From Przewalskia tangutica (lineage: Eukaryota; Streptophyta; Magnoliopsida; Solanales; Solanaceae), in NCBI GenBank assembly GCA_029844215.1, contig CM056738.1, positions 62,587,593-62,651,592 on the forward strand: a stretch of 64,000 nt of DNA. The letters run 5' to 3'. The notes under the pieces were generated by a model. That model saw nothing but the letters and a program-made list of their open reading frames with translations, searched no databases and was not told the origin of the DNA. Every line of letters starts with the position of its first letter. Position 1 is the stretch's first letter. Both the position numbers and the translations under genes were made by a program. This document shows, piece after piece, positions 9,772-21,774 of the stretch.

Positions 9772-11924
9772 ACATTGGAAGGAAGTGGACGGCCAAAGGG
9801 GAAAAGTTGGCACGTTTTTTGTGCAAAAATTGTGGTCAAGGGTTAGGTAGGATATTTTGTGTAGTTGATGAGCAAGTGGGACCCACAAACACATGGCTTC
9901 ATCTTGACCTTACACTTGCCTTACACTTGGATAGATCTTGGCCATTGGTTGGCCATTTCTTGACCTATAAACTTATTCATCCAAAAATTGTCTAAGTCTT
10001 GAAAAATCCCTCCCTCTCCCTCTTGTTGTTTTCGTCCACCACACCCCCTCCCCTTTGAGAGCTCTAGCCGAGAGCAACCCCCCCTAGCCTAGTTGTTCTA
10101 GTCGAAATACTATCCCCCCCATTGGTAGAAATGTATTCTACAAGTATTGTTATAATGCCCAAAATACTTTAGCCAAATACCTTGTAGTACTTTCCAAAGT
10201 ACCCTTTATACGAAAAACCCTGGAAAATACTATTATACTTTCCTTTAGCCACTAAACGAAACCCTAAGGAAAACCTTCATAGTCGGTTGAAGTGTTTAGT
10301 AGAAGTTGCGTAGAACTTCTAAGGGTTGTTTGGAACGGATTGGAGCACTCGGAGTAGGAGCTAAACGTTGCTCAGGAGCGACTTTTTACTTGGATAATTT
10401 TGGGCTCATCGAGGTAAATACTACTGTCCTTCTAGTGTAATTGGAAATTACATACTGTAGTAGTATAGTAATGAATATAAGATTCATAGAAGAGAATTGA
10501 ATCGTAATAGAAGGATATTACAAGAAAGACTTGAATCAAATCACTTGAGGAAGAATATAAGTAGAAGTTCAAATGTACTTACATAGATGTATATCTGATG
10601 GTGATAACCTTTATTGGTTGAATGTTCGCAAGTAGCATGGGCTACTTAGAAGGTGGACCAGCTAAGCGGGTTATAGCCGTGGAGCGTTATGCTTATAGTC
10701 GATAAATCGTCGCGAGGGATGTGATTCTTCCTATACTCTTGAGCATGAGATTTTCAAGGACGATATGAATAGTACGGCAATGTCTTTTGACTTACGCATG
10801 AATAATTTATAGTACGGTGAGACGACGTGTGCTAATTGAACGTGGTTATGCAGCAATGTCTTTTGACTTAAGCCTGAATAATAAGAATTTTGAAGTATTT
10901 CAAAATTGTTAAGAAACCATTTTTGAAAGAAGAGTAACACTTGGTTTTAAAGGTTTTAAAAAGAGTTATACTAGCTTTATGGGGAGTTAGGTATAACGTC
11001 TTAAGAGAGGTAAAGAAGATGATTTACTGATTTTAGAAGTTAAGAGACTTGATCTTATAAGATAAGAGACTTAACTTAAATGAATTAATATGGATTTTGT
11101 GTGAAACCTCATTCGTGAGTAATGAGTACTTGGTTTTTAAAATGAATAATGTTTTACTGATTTCGGAAATCAGAATGTGTATCGATAAACCACTGCAACG
11201 TTAATAAAGGAAAATGTATTGAATAATTAAGTATTATTAAAACCAGTAGAAACCTCCATCTGCATAGAAGCTAAGATGAGACAAAATGATATTACATTTT
11301 CTAGATCATGGCTGCTTAATAAGATTGATTATGAACAAGATTAACCTACTCACCTATGGCATATGTTACTCTATTGTTTTAAAAAGAGATTAAGACATTG
11401 AACTATGAAACTTTTCTAAAAAGAGACTTGCGTAATTGAAATTAGGCAAACTGGAACTTTTAGGGAAAAGAAAGGCATTGTGTTGTCTTAAAATGGTTTA
11501 AAACATAAAGTGTTATAATGACTTTATGAGAAGTTGGTTATAACGACTTTATGAAAACAAAAGAAGGGTTTTATCATTTGTTTTAATGTGGTAACTTGAC
11601 TTTTAAAGAGAAGTATTTTGGTCCAAAAAGAAGGCATGGTATTGCCTTAATTTGGTCTTAAAAGGAAAGTATGAAAGTTGTTTTGGTTTACTTAAAGATA
11701 TAAGTCACACATTTTTATATACTACGTATCGGGTGACTTTTAGAAAAGGAATGAATCTCTTAAAAGGAATTTAACGTACGTAGTACTTTAGGGTTAAAAT
11801 CCGGACTTTGACATAAAATGAAAGTACCTTGAGTTGTGTATAACTTGCCTATGCTTGTTGTTATGAAACTTGACCATGTTACGTGTGACCTTGTTGTGCA
11901 AGTCTTGTGTTCTACTCGACTCTG

Positions 11925-12180
11925 GTTCGTAGGATGAACCGGAATGTATTTCACTCGACTCAGGTTCATCCGAATGTATTTCACTCGACTATCGGTTCAT
12001 CCGGGAATGTATTTCACTCGACTACCGGTTCATCCGGGAATGTATTTCACTCGACTACCGGTTCATCCGGGAATGTATTTCACTCGACTACCGGTTCATC
12101 CGGGAATGTATTTCACTCGACTATCGGTTCATGGGATGAACCGGGAATGTATCCCACATGTTTATATACTGGGTCCATGA
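11925..12180 (+). repeat. 33-bp minisatellite in the C 5' LTR
   Basis: About six units of GGTTCATCCGGGAATG followed by TATTTCACTCGACTACC. It equals the 42-bp unit of H and G with about 9 bp removed, so one arm of the small inverted repeat is gone. The final unit (about 12125) keeps the full GGTTCATGGGATGAACC form. A related array is in the C 3' LTR at 34075-34370. Confidence 0.9.
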
Positions 12181-12831
12181 GATGGGCCGAGACATGTTAT
12201 ACGTATCACATGATTTGTACCTAGACTGCCGGCAGTGAGGAAGAAGTTCCACGGGCATGAGGGATGACTTTGAGGGCGTGAGTCCCTGACTTGACATAAC
12301 TGCTTTTATGTTGTGAACTGTAGTTTGGTTATCATACATGTCTCCTGCTTTATATAGACTATTATAATTTCATTTACAGTATTTTTTACGGTTTCACATA
12401 CTTGGTACTTGTTATCGACCTCCTTCGAAATGCGTTCATCGCAGTAGAAGTACCGCCGTCGATCCGCGTTTAGGATCTCATTTCAGCGTCTTGGGAAGCT
12501 CCGTCCGCCGGAGGCTTATCTTTGGTATGTTACCCCGAGTCCGTAGGTCCTTGTACATTCGAGGGTATGGCGGGGCCCCTGTCCGTCATAGTTGTTGTAT
12601 AAATCTTAGAGTGCATACCTTTGTTGTGGCGGGGTTGTAAGGATTATGCTCGCTCAAATGTTTATATATATATATGTTGAAAAGGCAACCGCTTTGGTTG
12701 GCCTATTTTCTTTCATCTTAATCCATGTCTATTTACATGTTTAAGTTTTATTTCCGCTGGTTTTCTCGATGTTGTATCACTAGGGTGCCCGGTAGGCACG
12801 ATCCACGGGCGAGGTTCGGTCGTGACAAAAG

Positions 12832-12843
12832 TGGTATCAGAGC
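12832..12843 (+). other. Primer binding site of C (initiator-Met tRNA)
   Basis: TGGTATCAGAGC, four bases after the LTR end. It is the exact complement expected for the 3' end of plant initiator methionine tRNA and the usual priming site of many plant LTR elements. It fixes the end of the 5' LTR and the plus orientation. Confidence 0.95.
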
Positions 12844-13035
12844 GCTTAGTCCTCGGAAAGTGTCTACGAACCGTGTCTAGTAAGTCTTGATTATCGGTGT
12901 GTTGTGCACCACATCTATAATCGTGGAGGCTATAGGACATTTAGGATTGGTTTCCATTCTTCTCATTCCGAGATCGTGCCTTAGAGTCGTGTGATAAGTT
13001 GGACCCTCCGACGTATTCCTTTCCTTTACGATTAT

Positions 13036-14266
13036 GCCTCGCGTAAGCAACCCAGCCCGAATGGGAAAAGCGATCGAGGAGTTAGTGAGATCTGAGAAGT
13101 ACGAGCGCGAGCCTGGCCAAGACTGAGCAGTCTTGCCCGGCGGGTTTCGCGACGCCACCAAAGACCAGCAGAGTTTAGAAGCGCAGCGATGGTCTGCTGA
13201 GACTCTGATACACGAGCCTCGGTCCCACGGCTGGAGCGGATGAGATGGGTACAAGAGATGGCCCGATTCTTGTCGGTCGTGGCGAGATATGAGATAAATT
13301 TGGATCAGCGATTCGATCCAGTAGCACCCGTAGTTCACCCCGGCGAGCGATTTGAGACTACGGGATTTTCCGAGTGTAACCCGCCGCAGTTTTATGGGTC
13401 GAGGCACGAGGATGATCCGAGGAGTTCATCCGGCGATTCTGGTCATGAGTGATCAAGGCATCGGATACCGAGTCGGTGGTCCTAGGTTCGCATCGGTGCG
13501 TGATACCGCAATGATCGGTTTGATTCGCGAGCCGTCGGGGAGAGAATGCACTTCCACTATATGGGACGAGTTCTTAAGGCATTTCTTGCACACTTCTTGC
13601 CTCCACGGTGAGAGGGCTCGGGCAGATTTTTGACGTTAAGGAAGGGCGGGCGGGCGGTTAGAGAGTACAATGTGGAGTTCCACTCGTTAGCTCGGTATGT
13701 CCCCATTGTAGTAGCCGATATGGAGGGCGAGTACACCGCTACGCCACCGGCTAGATGATTACTTGGCGAGGCTTGCGGGTGTAGCTCTTCAGGGCATGGA
13801 CATTGCCCGCACGCAAGCTCATGCACTAGGATGTGAGGCACGGAGAGGTCGGCGAAATGACCGAGATCGTGAAGAAGGGCGGGACAGCAGGGTCCTTTGG
13901 TAACTTTCGAGCGGACCGCCTCAAAGAAAGTTAGTTATGTACCTCCGCCAAGATGCAGTGGTCCTCCGCGCCTTCGGGCGTTCGGTATTCGGAGCTGGTC
14001 GAGCTCCGTGGCTTCGTTCCGCGGTATACGTGAGTGCTAGCCAGCAGGATTCATGTCCCCCTCAGTGTGCACGATGTGGCAAACATCATCCCGGGGAATG
14101 TCGTCTTTTTACTGGTGCTTGTTTCACCTGCGGCCGTCAGGGCCATGTGACGAGAGACTGTGCTTATAGGAGAGGTAACGGCGGCAGCGCGACCTGGGAT
14201 CGATGGCGTGTTCATCGCCTTCGGTATGCGCCTGGCAGTGTGCCTATGATTAGAATGGAGCGGTAG
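13036..14266 (+). pseudogene. gag: Decayed gag of element C
   Basis: Gag packages the element RNA into virus-like particles. A start at 13036 reads MPRVSNPARMGKAIEELV and stops after about 30 codons. Later pieces occur in other frames: a segment with FSECNPPQFYGSR near 13352-13440, matching FLSCSPPEFYGSR in element G, and the C-terminal part (13937-14266). The last piece holds CARCGKHHPGEC followed by a perfect CX2CX4HX4C knuckle, CFTCGRQGHVTRDC. At least two frame changes and several stops separate the pieces, so no full Gag can be made. The knuckle arrangement is like that of plant chromovirus Gag. No protease follows. Confidence 0.8.
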
Positions 14267-15264
14267 GTTCAGGTATATCCCTAACCCTCTAGAGTTTTGC
14301 ATGCTTGATATGATGATCTTATTGTTGTGTGCTATGTACGGATAGCGTTGTGTTATATTGTGAGTTAGAAAACATGGTTAGTTGGAAGAGTAAGTATGGG
14401 GGCATGGAAGGTGTGAACCTTAGATTATTTCACGATTGAGACCTTACAGATAAGGTCGTCTTGAGTAAAAGATTCATTTTATGTTTGACTTTTATCAGAG
14501 TGCGTAGTATACGTGGGATATATTTGTGTGATAAGTCCATGGGTAGTGTGAAATGGAAGTGGTAGCTTTCATGATGTGAGTTAATAAGAATTGTTCCGTA
14601 TCGGGGAGCAAGGGTTTAGCGCGATTGTGGGTCGGGTTGAGGACGTGTTGCGGGTCAACCCGTAGCCCGGATTAAGGTGGGGTCAGTTCTGGGTGGTCCT
14701 GCCAGATTGTAGGGTCACGAGGATGCTAGGCCCAAGTTTAGATGACCATCGTATGAGTTCGTGGATATGTTCGACCAAAAATCAGTTCGTGAAGGCCGAG
14801 AATGGCCCTAGAAGAAATCGAGGTTAGTAAGATGACCAAGTTTGGAGGTAGTGACTCCAAGGGTTGGAAACAGAAGCGTTGACTGAAGTGTGATGATACT
14901 AGAAGAGTTCAAGTGTTCGAGAAGAGTACGACGAGTAAGGGTAGAGGCGAGCATGTATTGCGAGCATAGATATGATCATTTCTTGTGAAGGGAGAAGGTG
15001 CGAAGGATGTATATTTTAGACCTCAGGGATCGCATGCGATCGGTACCATTTGTTGGGTCGCCGGAGTGACACTAGAACCTCGCGGCAAAGTGACAAAAGT
15101 TTGTGATGTTAGAGGTGTTTCCTCGTGGACTTGGATGTAAGTATTTGCGCGGGTGTTTCTGTGGCCAGGTATGGAAGGATTGTTCTCGTAAGTATAGTAG
15201 TGAAGACTATACTGGCGCATGTTTGTTTTGAGGCTTAGAAGGAACATTCGGGACGAATGTTTCT
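14267..15264 (+). other. Conserved non-coding interior of C, after gag
   Basis: No credible reading frame. The block is shared in order with elements G (about 55470-56330), F (minus, about 45660-47100) and N (minus), and partly with B (about 22370-22560). It includes an inverted repeat CGGGTTGA...TCAACCCG (14633-14662) and, just before the polypurine tract, AACATTCG-GGA-CGAATGTT (15243-15261). In an ordinary element this place would hold pol. Its retention in several elements suggests it entered the family before they dispersed. Confidence 0.7.
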
Positions 15265-15277
15265 AAGGAGGGGAGAA
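15265..15277 (+). other. Polypurine tract of C
   Basis: AAGGAGGGGAGAA abuts the 3' LTR start. Identical in G (56331-56343) and similar in B (29962-29974). It is the expected primer of plus-strand DNA synthesis. Confidence 0.85.
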
Positions 15278-17507
15278 TGTTATACCCCGTATTTCCAGGG
15301 TATGTACGTGAGGGCGTACGTATATAAATTTGAGCCTTAAAGATTAGGCAAGAATGAAATTTTGTGCACAAGTACCGAAAGGAGTCGTTTTTCGACGAAA
15401 CATTTCCACAACTTTCGTAGGGAAAATTCCGGCTATGTCATTAATAATTTTTGCGGATTTTTCCGAGAGACGAAACATTTTGGACCAACGGGAGGGTGAC
15501 ATGTGTCACCCTCACATTGGAAGGAAGTGGACGGCCAAAGGGGAAAAGTTGGCACGTTTTTTGTGCAAAAATTGTGGTCAAGGGTTAGGTAGGATATTTT
15601 GTGTAGTTTATGAGCAAGTGGGACCCACAAACACATGGCTTCATCTTGACCTTACACTTGCCTTACACTTGGATAGATCTTGGCCATTGGTTGGCCATTT
15701 CTTGACCTATAAATACCCCTCTAAGTTGATGAACTTATTCATCCAAAAATTGTCTAAGTCTTGAAAAATCCCTCCTCTCCTCTTGTTGTTTTCGCCCACC
15801 ACACCTCCCCTTTGAGAGCTCTGGCGAGCAACCCCTAGCCTAGTTGTGCTAGTCGAAATACTACCCCCCCCCCTTGGTAGAAATGTATTCTACAAGTATT
15901 GTTATAATGCCCAAAATACTTTAGTCAAATACCTTGTAGTACTTTCCAAAGTACCCTTTATACGAAAAGCCTGGAAAATACTATTATACTTTCCTTTAGC
16001 CACTAAACGAAACCCTAAGGAAAACCTTCATAGTCGGTTGAAGTGTTTAGTAGAAGTTGCGTAGAACTTCTAAGGGTTGTTTGGAGCGGATTGGAGCACT
16101 CGGAGTAGGAGCTAAACGTTGCTCAGGAGCGACTTTTTACTTGGATAATTTTGGGCTCATCGAGGTAAATACTACTGTCCTTCTAGTGTAATTGGAAATT
16201 ACATACTGTAGTAGTATAGTAATGAATATAAGATTCATAGAAGAGAATTGAACGTAATAGAAGGATATTACAAGAAAGACTCGAATCAAATCACTTGAGT
16301 AAGAATATAAGTAGAAGTTCAAATGTACTTACATAGAATTTGTATATCTGATGGTGATAACCTTTATTGGTTGAATGTTCTGCAAGTAGCATGGGCTACT
16401 TAGAAGGTGGACCAGGCTAGCCGGGTTATAGCCGTGGAGCGTTTTGCTTATAGTCGATAAATCGTCGCGAGGTATGTGATTCTTCCTATACTCTTGAGCA
16501 TGATATTTTAAAGGAAGATATATATAGTACGGCAATGTCTTTTGACTTAAGCCTGAATAATATATAGTACGGTAGACGTACGTGTGCTAATTGAACGTAG
16601 TTGTACGGCAATGTCTTTTGACTTAAGCCTGAATAATAAGAATTTTGAAGTATTTCAAAATTGTTAAGAAACCATTTTTGAAAGAAGAGTAACACTTGGT
16701 TTTAAAGGTTTTAAAAAGAGTTATACTAGCTTTATGGGAGTTAGGTATAACGTCTTAAGAGAGTAAAGAAGATGATTTATCGATTTTAGAAGTTAAGAGA
16801 CTTGATCTTATAAGATAAGAGACTTAACTTAAATGAATTAATATGGATTTTGTGTGAAACCTCATTCGTGAGTAATGAGTACTTGGTTTTAAAATGAATA
16901 ATGTTTCTTGATTTGGAAATCGTAATGTGTATCGATAAACCACTGCAGCGTTAATAAAGGAAAATGTATTGAATAATTAAGTATTATTAAAACCAGTAGA
17001 AACCTCCATCTGTATAGAAGCTAAGATGAGACAAAATGATATTACATTTTCTAGATCATGCTGCGTAATAAGATTGATTATGAACAAGATTAACCTACTC
17101 ACCTATGGCATATGTTACTCTATCGTTTTAAAAAGAGATTAAGACATTGAACTATGAAACTTTTCTAAAAAGAGACTTGCGTAATTGAAATTAGGCAAAC
17201 TGGAACTTTTAGGGAAAAGAAAGGCATTGTGTTGTCTTAAAATGGTTTAAAACATAAAGTGTTATAACAACTTTATGGGAAGTTGGTTATAACGACTTTA
17301 TGAAAACAAAAGAAGGGTTTTATCATTTGTTTTAATGTGGTAACTTGACTTTTAAAAGAGAAGTATTTTGGTCCAAAAGGAAGGCATGGTATTGCCTTAA
17401 TTTGGTCTTAAAAAGGAAAGTATGAAAGTTGTTTTGGTTTACTTAAAAGATATAAGTCACACATTTTTATATACTACGGGTATCGGGTGACTTTTAGAAA
17501 AGGAATG
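15278..17507 (+). repeat. 3' LTR of element C, part 1
   Basis: Copy of 9537-11760, with the U3 palindrome at 15492-15513 and an intact TATAAATACCCC promoter context at 15708. It is interrupted at GAATG (17503-17507) by element B and resumes at 33910. Confidence 0.93.
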
Positions 17508-17638
17508 TGTTACACCCCGTATTTACAGGACATGGTGTAAGAACGTACGTAAGAACGCACAGTGTTAAGATTTGAGACTTGTAAAAATTTCTCGGAATTA
17601 TGAAATTTTCGGAAAACGTTTTATTGTGACGAATGGGA

Positions 17639-17656
17639 GGGCGACACGTGTCACCC
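17639..17656 (+). promoter_or_regulatory. G-box palindrome in the B 5' LTR
   Basis: GGGCGACACGTGTCACCC, about 190 bp upstream of TATAATA. The same site is at 30106-30123 in the 3' LTR. Confidence 0.65.
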
Positions 17657-19858
17657 CCCCTTATAGATGTCTTGGACGAAATGCATGGGCACAAGGGTCA
17701 TTTGACCCTTGTTAGGAAGACAAGTCTTGCAATGTAGTGAGCTTGACATTATTGACTTGGTCAATGGGTCCACAAGCTTGATATTTAAGTAAGACTTCAT
17801 CCAAGCCACCCAATTGTTTGCATCTTAACCCTCCATGCCCCTTTATAATACTACTAGTAGTGAGACTAGCTCCATACTTAGCCAAATTCACAAAAGAAAT
17901 TGGATGAACAAGAGGAGGTGCTCTCGGCTTCTTCATCAAGAAGAAAGAAATTTTTTTTCCTTTGTCCATTCAACTCCACACTTTAAACCAAGGTCCTTGA
18001 GGGTAGTGTAAGCATATCTCAATAGAAAAATCTCGGAAAAAGATAGTTTTCGGGTTAGTCGCAAAGTGAAAACCTAGAGACTTTCTAGGTTTTGGATTGT
18101 AAGTTGAAGGAAAGTTGTTGGTGTGGTTCTAAGGGTCTCAACAAGCGGATTGAAGTGTCTTGGAGAGGTTCTAAACTACTAAGGAAGCGACTTGGTTGGA
18201 GTTGGATTAAGAGTCGTTGAGGTATAATCTTGTCTTTTAAAGTGTTACAAGGTTATATTTTTTTTTGTGTTGTTAGCTTTACATGTTGCTAGCATGAAGT
18301 TGATATGTAGAAGTTTATAAGTATTATGGAGTGCTTGTAGCTAAATTCGAAATATTATATAAGCCACTTGAAAATTGGATTACTAATTGGTCGTTTATTA
18401 GAAATCGTCGCACGTTACCTACTTAGAGATTATGGATTGTTATAATCAAATGCGACTTGATATCATGTTATGCTACCAATTTGGATTGAAATGGAAATTA
18501 GATAAGAATTGGTATGGTTGAACTCAAGGTGGCCGAATTTGGACTTTTAGTTTGTTATTCATTTGTATTGGACTACTTTCTAAATTGTGAGCCAATTGGG
18601 GCTGTTTAGTTATTCATTGTATTGGAATACCTTCTATATTGTTGTGAGCCAATTGGGGCTGTTTGGTTATTGTATTCGGCCTTGAAAAAGGTGGCAAAGT
18701 GAGTAGAAACAAAGGAGGTGCTGTCCGATTTTCCGTAGAATTTAGCGACTTAGCACCTAAAATATTCTACGTTAAAAGTGAAAGGTTAATGGACATATTG
18801 TGACCATTATAGGTTGAAGTACTAAGTATAGCGTATCCTACTTGGAGAGTGGAATAGCTATCAAGGTTGGAGTACTTTGGAGCATTTTGCTATTTGTCGA
18901 CAATCGTCACGAGGTATGTGAACCTCTTCCTTCCTTTGGCATGATTCTATGTATGGAATATACTTGTGGTATCATTTCATGTTTCCTTCTACTCTTAGAA
19001 GTTAAGAGGTAGTTGTGTGATTTACTCTATGTAGAACTTTTCCTATCTTTTGAGCATGAGTAGTTGCACGTATGTAGTACTGCAGTGACGTCTGAGACTA
19101 TGACATTCTTTACTTGTTTTATGTAATGCCAAGTCGGGTGGGTTAGGAGATTAACTCACTTCTTTGAAAATAGTAAGGATGTCTTAAGTTGATTTTAAAG
19201 TTAGGGGACTTGAAGAGTTTTAAAGTATGTGATACTTGCTCCGTTTTAAACGTATAAGTCTCTTGGATAGGAAATTGTATTTTGGCTAAGGTATAAAGTA
19301 AATATAACGACTTTATGGGGAGTTGGTTATATTTGCTTTATGGAAAGACAAATGACTTGATTTTAAGTGAAAAGGCAACTTGTTTTTAAGGCATCAATTG
19401 CCTAAGGTTTTATAATAAAAGGAGTCACTTGTTTTCTAAAGGTTAAGAGACAAATGGTATTTTTGAAAGTTAAGAGAATTGATTTAAAAGAATATAATAC
19501 TTGGTTTCAAAAAGTAGAAGTCTCTTGATTATAAAAGGAACATATTGGTCTAAACCATAAAGGGTTATAACGGCTTTATGGGAAGTTGGTTATAACGGCT
19601 TTATGGAAGGTTAAGAGAATGGTTTTCTCTAGTAAAGTAATCAAAGGAATAACTTGTGTTAAGGAAGGGCAAATTGTTTTAAAGGTACCAATTGCTTAAG
19701 GTTTTTAATAAAGAAGTCACTTGATTTAGAAGCCGGTAATTGTATTTCTAAAAAGGTATTGTGACTTGTCTCGAAAGGTGGATAGGACTTGATACTACGG
19801 TTGTTAGTATCGGGGAAGTTTTATTCGGAAATGAGTCTTTTGAAAAGAATGGACGTAC

Positions 19859-20045
19859 GTAGTACTTTGGCCTGTTTAATTGAGAATAATTCTATGTGGT
19901 GCCTTGATTAGTACTTTGGCCTGATTAATTGAGAATTAGTCTAAGTATGCCTTGATAAGTACTTTGGCTTGTTAAATGAGAATTATTCTATTTATGCCTT
20001 GATTAGTACTTTGGCTTGGTTAACTGAGAATTAGCCTATATGTGC
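19859..20045 (+). repeat. About 57-bp tandem repeat, four units, in the B LTR
   Basis: Each unit has AGTACTTTGGCYTG, then TTAATTGAGAAT and TGCCTTGATTAG with small changes. The matching array is at about 32323-32510 in the 3' LTR. Confidence 0.8.
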
Positions 20046-20239
20046 TGGTGATAGCCTTTGAGTGCAAGTATTATGTTTTAATACGTTGCCGCGACTCTCG
20101 GTTGGAGAAGTTGCCTTGTTATAAGTACTTGGACGTCTGAAGCGGTGATGTGGGATTCCACGGGTATCTTCGCTTATTTGTAGTACTTGGGTTAAATTCG
20201 GATTTTTATAGAAGACATGGTAGTGCTTACATTTGTTTG

Positions 20240-20660
20240 GCCGGTCGAGATAGGGTAAGAGTATAAATGAGGCAAGCCCAGACGTTATACCACCTTCTCC
20301 GGGGTAAGAGTATAAGTGAGGGTAAACCCCAAGACATTATACCCCGCTTGTTTTGTTTGATGGTGGTCGAGATAGGGTAAGAGTATAAATGAGGGCAAGC
20401 CCAAGACGTTATACCACCTTCTCGGGGTAAGAGTATAAGTGAGGGTAAACCCCAAGACATTATACCCCGCTTGTTTTGTTTGATGGTCGGTTGAGATAGG
20501 GTAAGAGTATAAATGAGGGCAAGCCCAAGACGTTATACCGCCTTCTCGGGGTAAAAGTATAAGTGAGGTAGACCCCAAGATGCTATACCACCGCTTTACC
20601 ACCTTCTCCGGGTAAGAGTATAAGTGAGGTAGACCCCAGACGCTATACCAGGTGGGACTT
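20240..20660 (+). repeat. About 120-bp tandem repeat in the B 5' LTR
   Basis: Alternating blocks of GGTAAGAGTATAAATGAGG...CCCAAGACGTTATACC and GGTAAGAGTATAAGTGAGG...CCCCAAGACATTATACC, about three and a half units. The 3' LTR has fewer units (about 32695-32985), so the copy number changed after insertion or differs by assembly. Confidence 0.8.
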
Positions 20661-21585
20661 GGTGTTCATGTATGCTATGGGTGTATTATTATACCGGGTA
20701 TCGGCGATGATGTGGGATTCCACAGGCGGGATATATATATATGTATTGTGTATGTACGCCGAAGCGGTGAGGTGGGATGCCACGCGGGCGTCACATGGTT
20801 ATATTTTACACTAATAGTCATCGATGTGATGGGGGATTTCACGGGCATGCTTTGATATTAGTGTGACTTGATCGCGTCCCAGATTGGGCCGGGTAGTATA
20901 TGTGTCCCTCCGTAATGGGCCGGACTATGTTACGAAAGATAAGTAAGTTATATGGTAATGAACTTAATGATTCTTTTTCTAATAATGTACGTAAGAATGT
21001 GACTATAACTTTTATTGGGAATGGAAAGGATAATAAGGTACGATTAAGTTCATAAGTGGTAATGACACGACAGGATCTGGTATGTATTTTTATACTTGTC
21101 CTTGTCATTCTTTTGTACAGTTATGATTTGTTTACTGTACGTTATATTCTGTTCCATATTCGGTACCTGTTGTACTGACCCCCTTCGGGGGGCTGCGTTC
21201 ATGCCCGCAGGTTTAGGTACACAGTTGTGGATCCGCGAGCTTAGGATCCCGGTTCAGCAAGTTGAGATGGCTCCAGTGTTCCGGAGTTGTCACGTTTATG
21301 TTTATTCAGGGGTACGGCGGGGCCTTGTCCCGCCACAGTTGTTATGTCTAAACTCTTAGAGGTCTGTAGTCACATATTGTGGGTCAGTTTGTAAAAAGAA
21401 AGGAGGCAACTGCTTCGGTTGTTTTTATATATGTTCAGGAAGGTAGCTCATCGGCTAACTTTGTTGCTTTACTTACGATGTTTTATTTTTAAGTTTCATG
21501 TATGTTCGCTGATTTTCTCGATGTTTACTGTAAGGTGCCCAGGTAGGGCACCAGTCGCGGTCCCGGGGTCGGGTCGTGACAAAAG

Positions 21586-21597
21586 TGGTATCAGAGC
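21586..21597 (+). other. Primer binding site of B (initiator-Met tRNA)
   Basis: TGGTATCAGAGC four bases after the LTR terminus. Confidence 0.95.
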
Positions 21598-21774
21598 AGT
21601 TAGTCCTCGGAAAGTGTCTACAGACCGTGTCTAGTAGAGTCTTGATTATCGGTGTGTTGTGCACCACATCTATAATCAGGAGGCTGCAGGACATTTAGGA
21701 TTGGTTTCCATTCTTCTCACTCTGAGATCGTGCGATAGAGCTGTGTTGTTAGGGTCGTCCCTCCCTAACAGGTT

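Larger units (their letters stand above)
9537..12827 (+). repeat. 5' LTR of element C (3291 bp)
   Basis: TGTTATACCCCG start and GGTCGTGACA end, with the matching copy at 15278-17507 plus 33910-35016. It contains the U3 palindrome (9750-9771) and a 33-bp minisatellite (about 11925-12180). Compared with the 3' LTR it lacks about 20 bp just after the TATA core near 9966-9972, which removes the conserved TACCCCTC context. Several CAG/CTG sites near its end differ from the 3' LTR. Confidence 0.93.
17508..21581 (+). repeat. 5' LTR of element B (4074 bp)
   Basis: TGTTACACCCCG start and GGGTCGTGACA end. It carries the G-box palindrome (17639-17656), TATAATA (17844-17850) and a short duplication of GAGCCAATTGGGGCTGTTT (about 18590-18665). 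It also carries four units of about 57 bp with AGTACTTTGGCCTG (19859-20045) and units of about 120 bp with GGTAAGAGTATAAGTGAGG (20240-20660). Open frames here are by-products of these repeats. Confidence 0.94.

Noticed and set aside
12877..13407. 176-codon minus-strand frame
   Set aside because: Antisense to the gag of C; no domain, and not kept in G.
20227..20602. Minus-strand frames of 77 and 105 codons
   Set aside because: They follow the 120-bp tandem repeats in the B LTR, and the repeat period appears in the protein.
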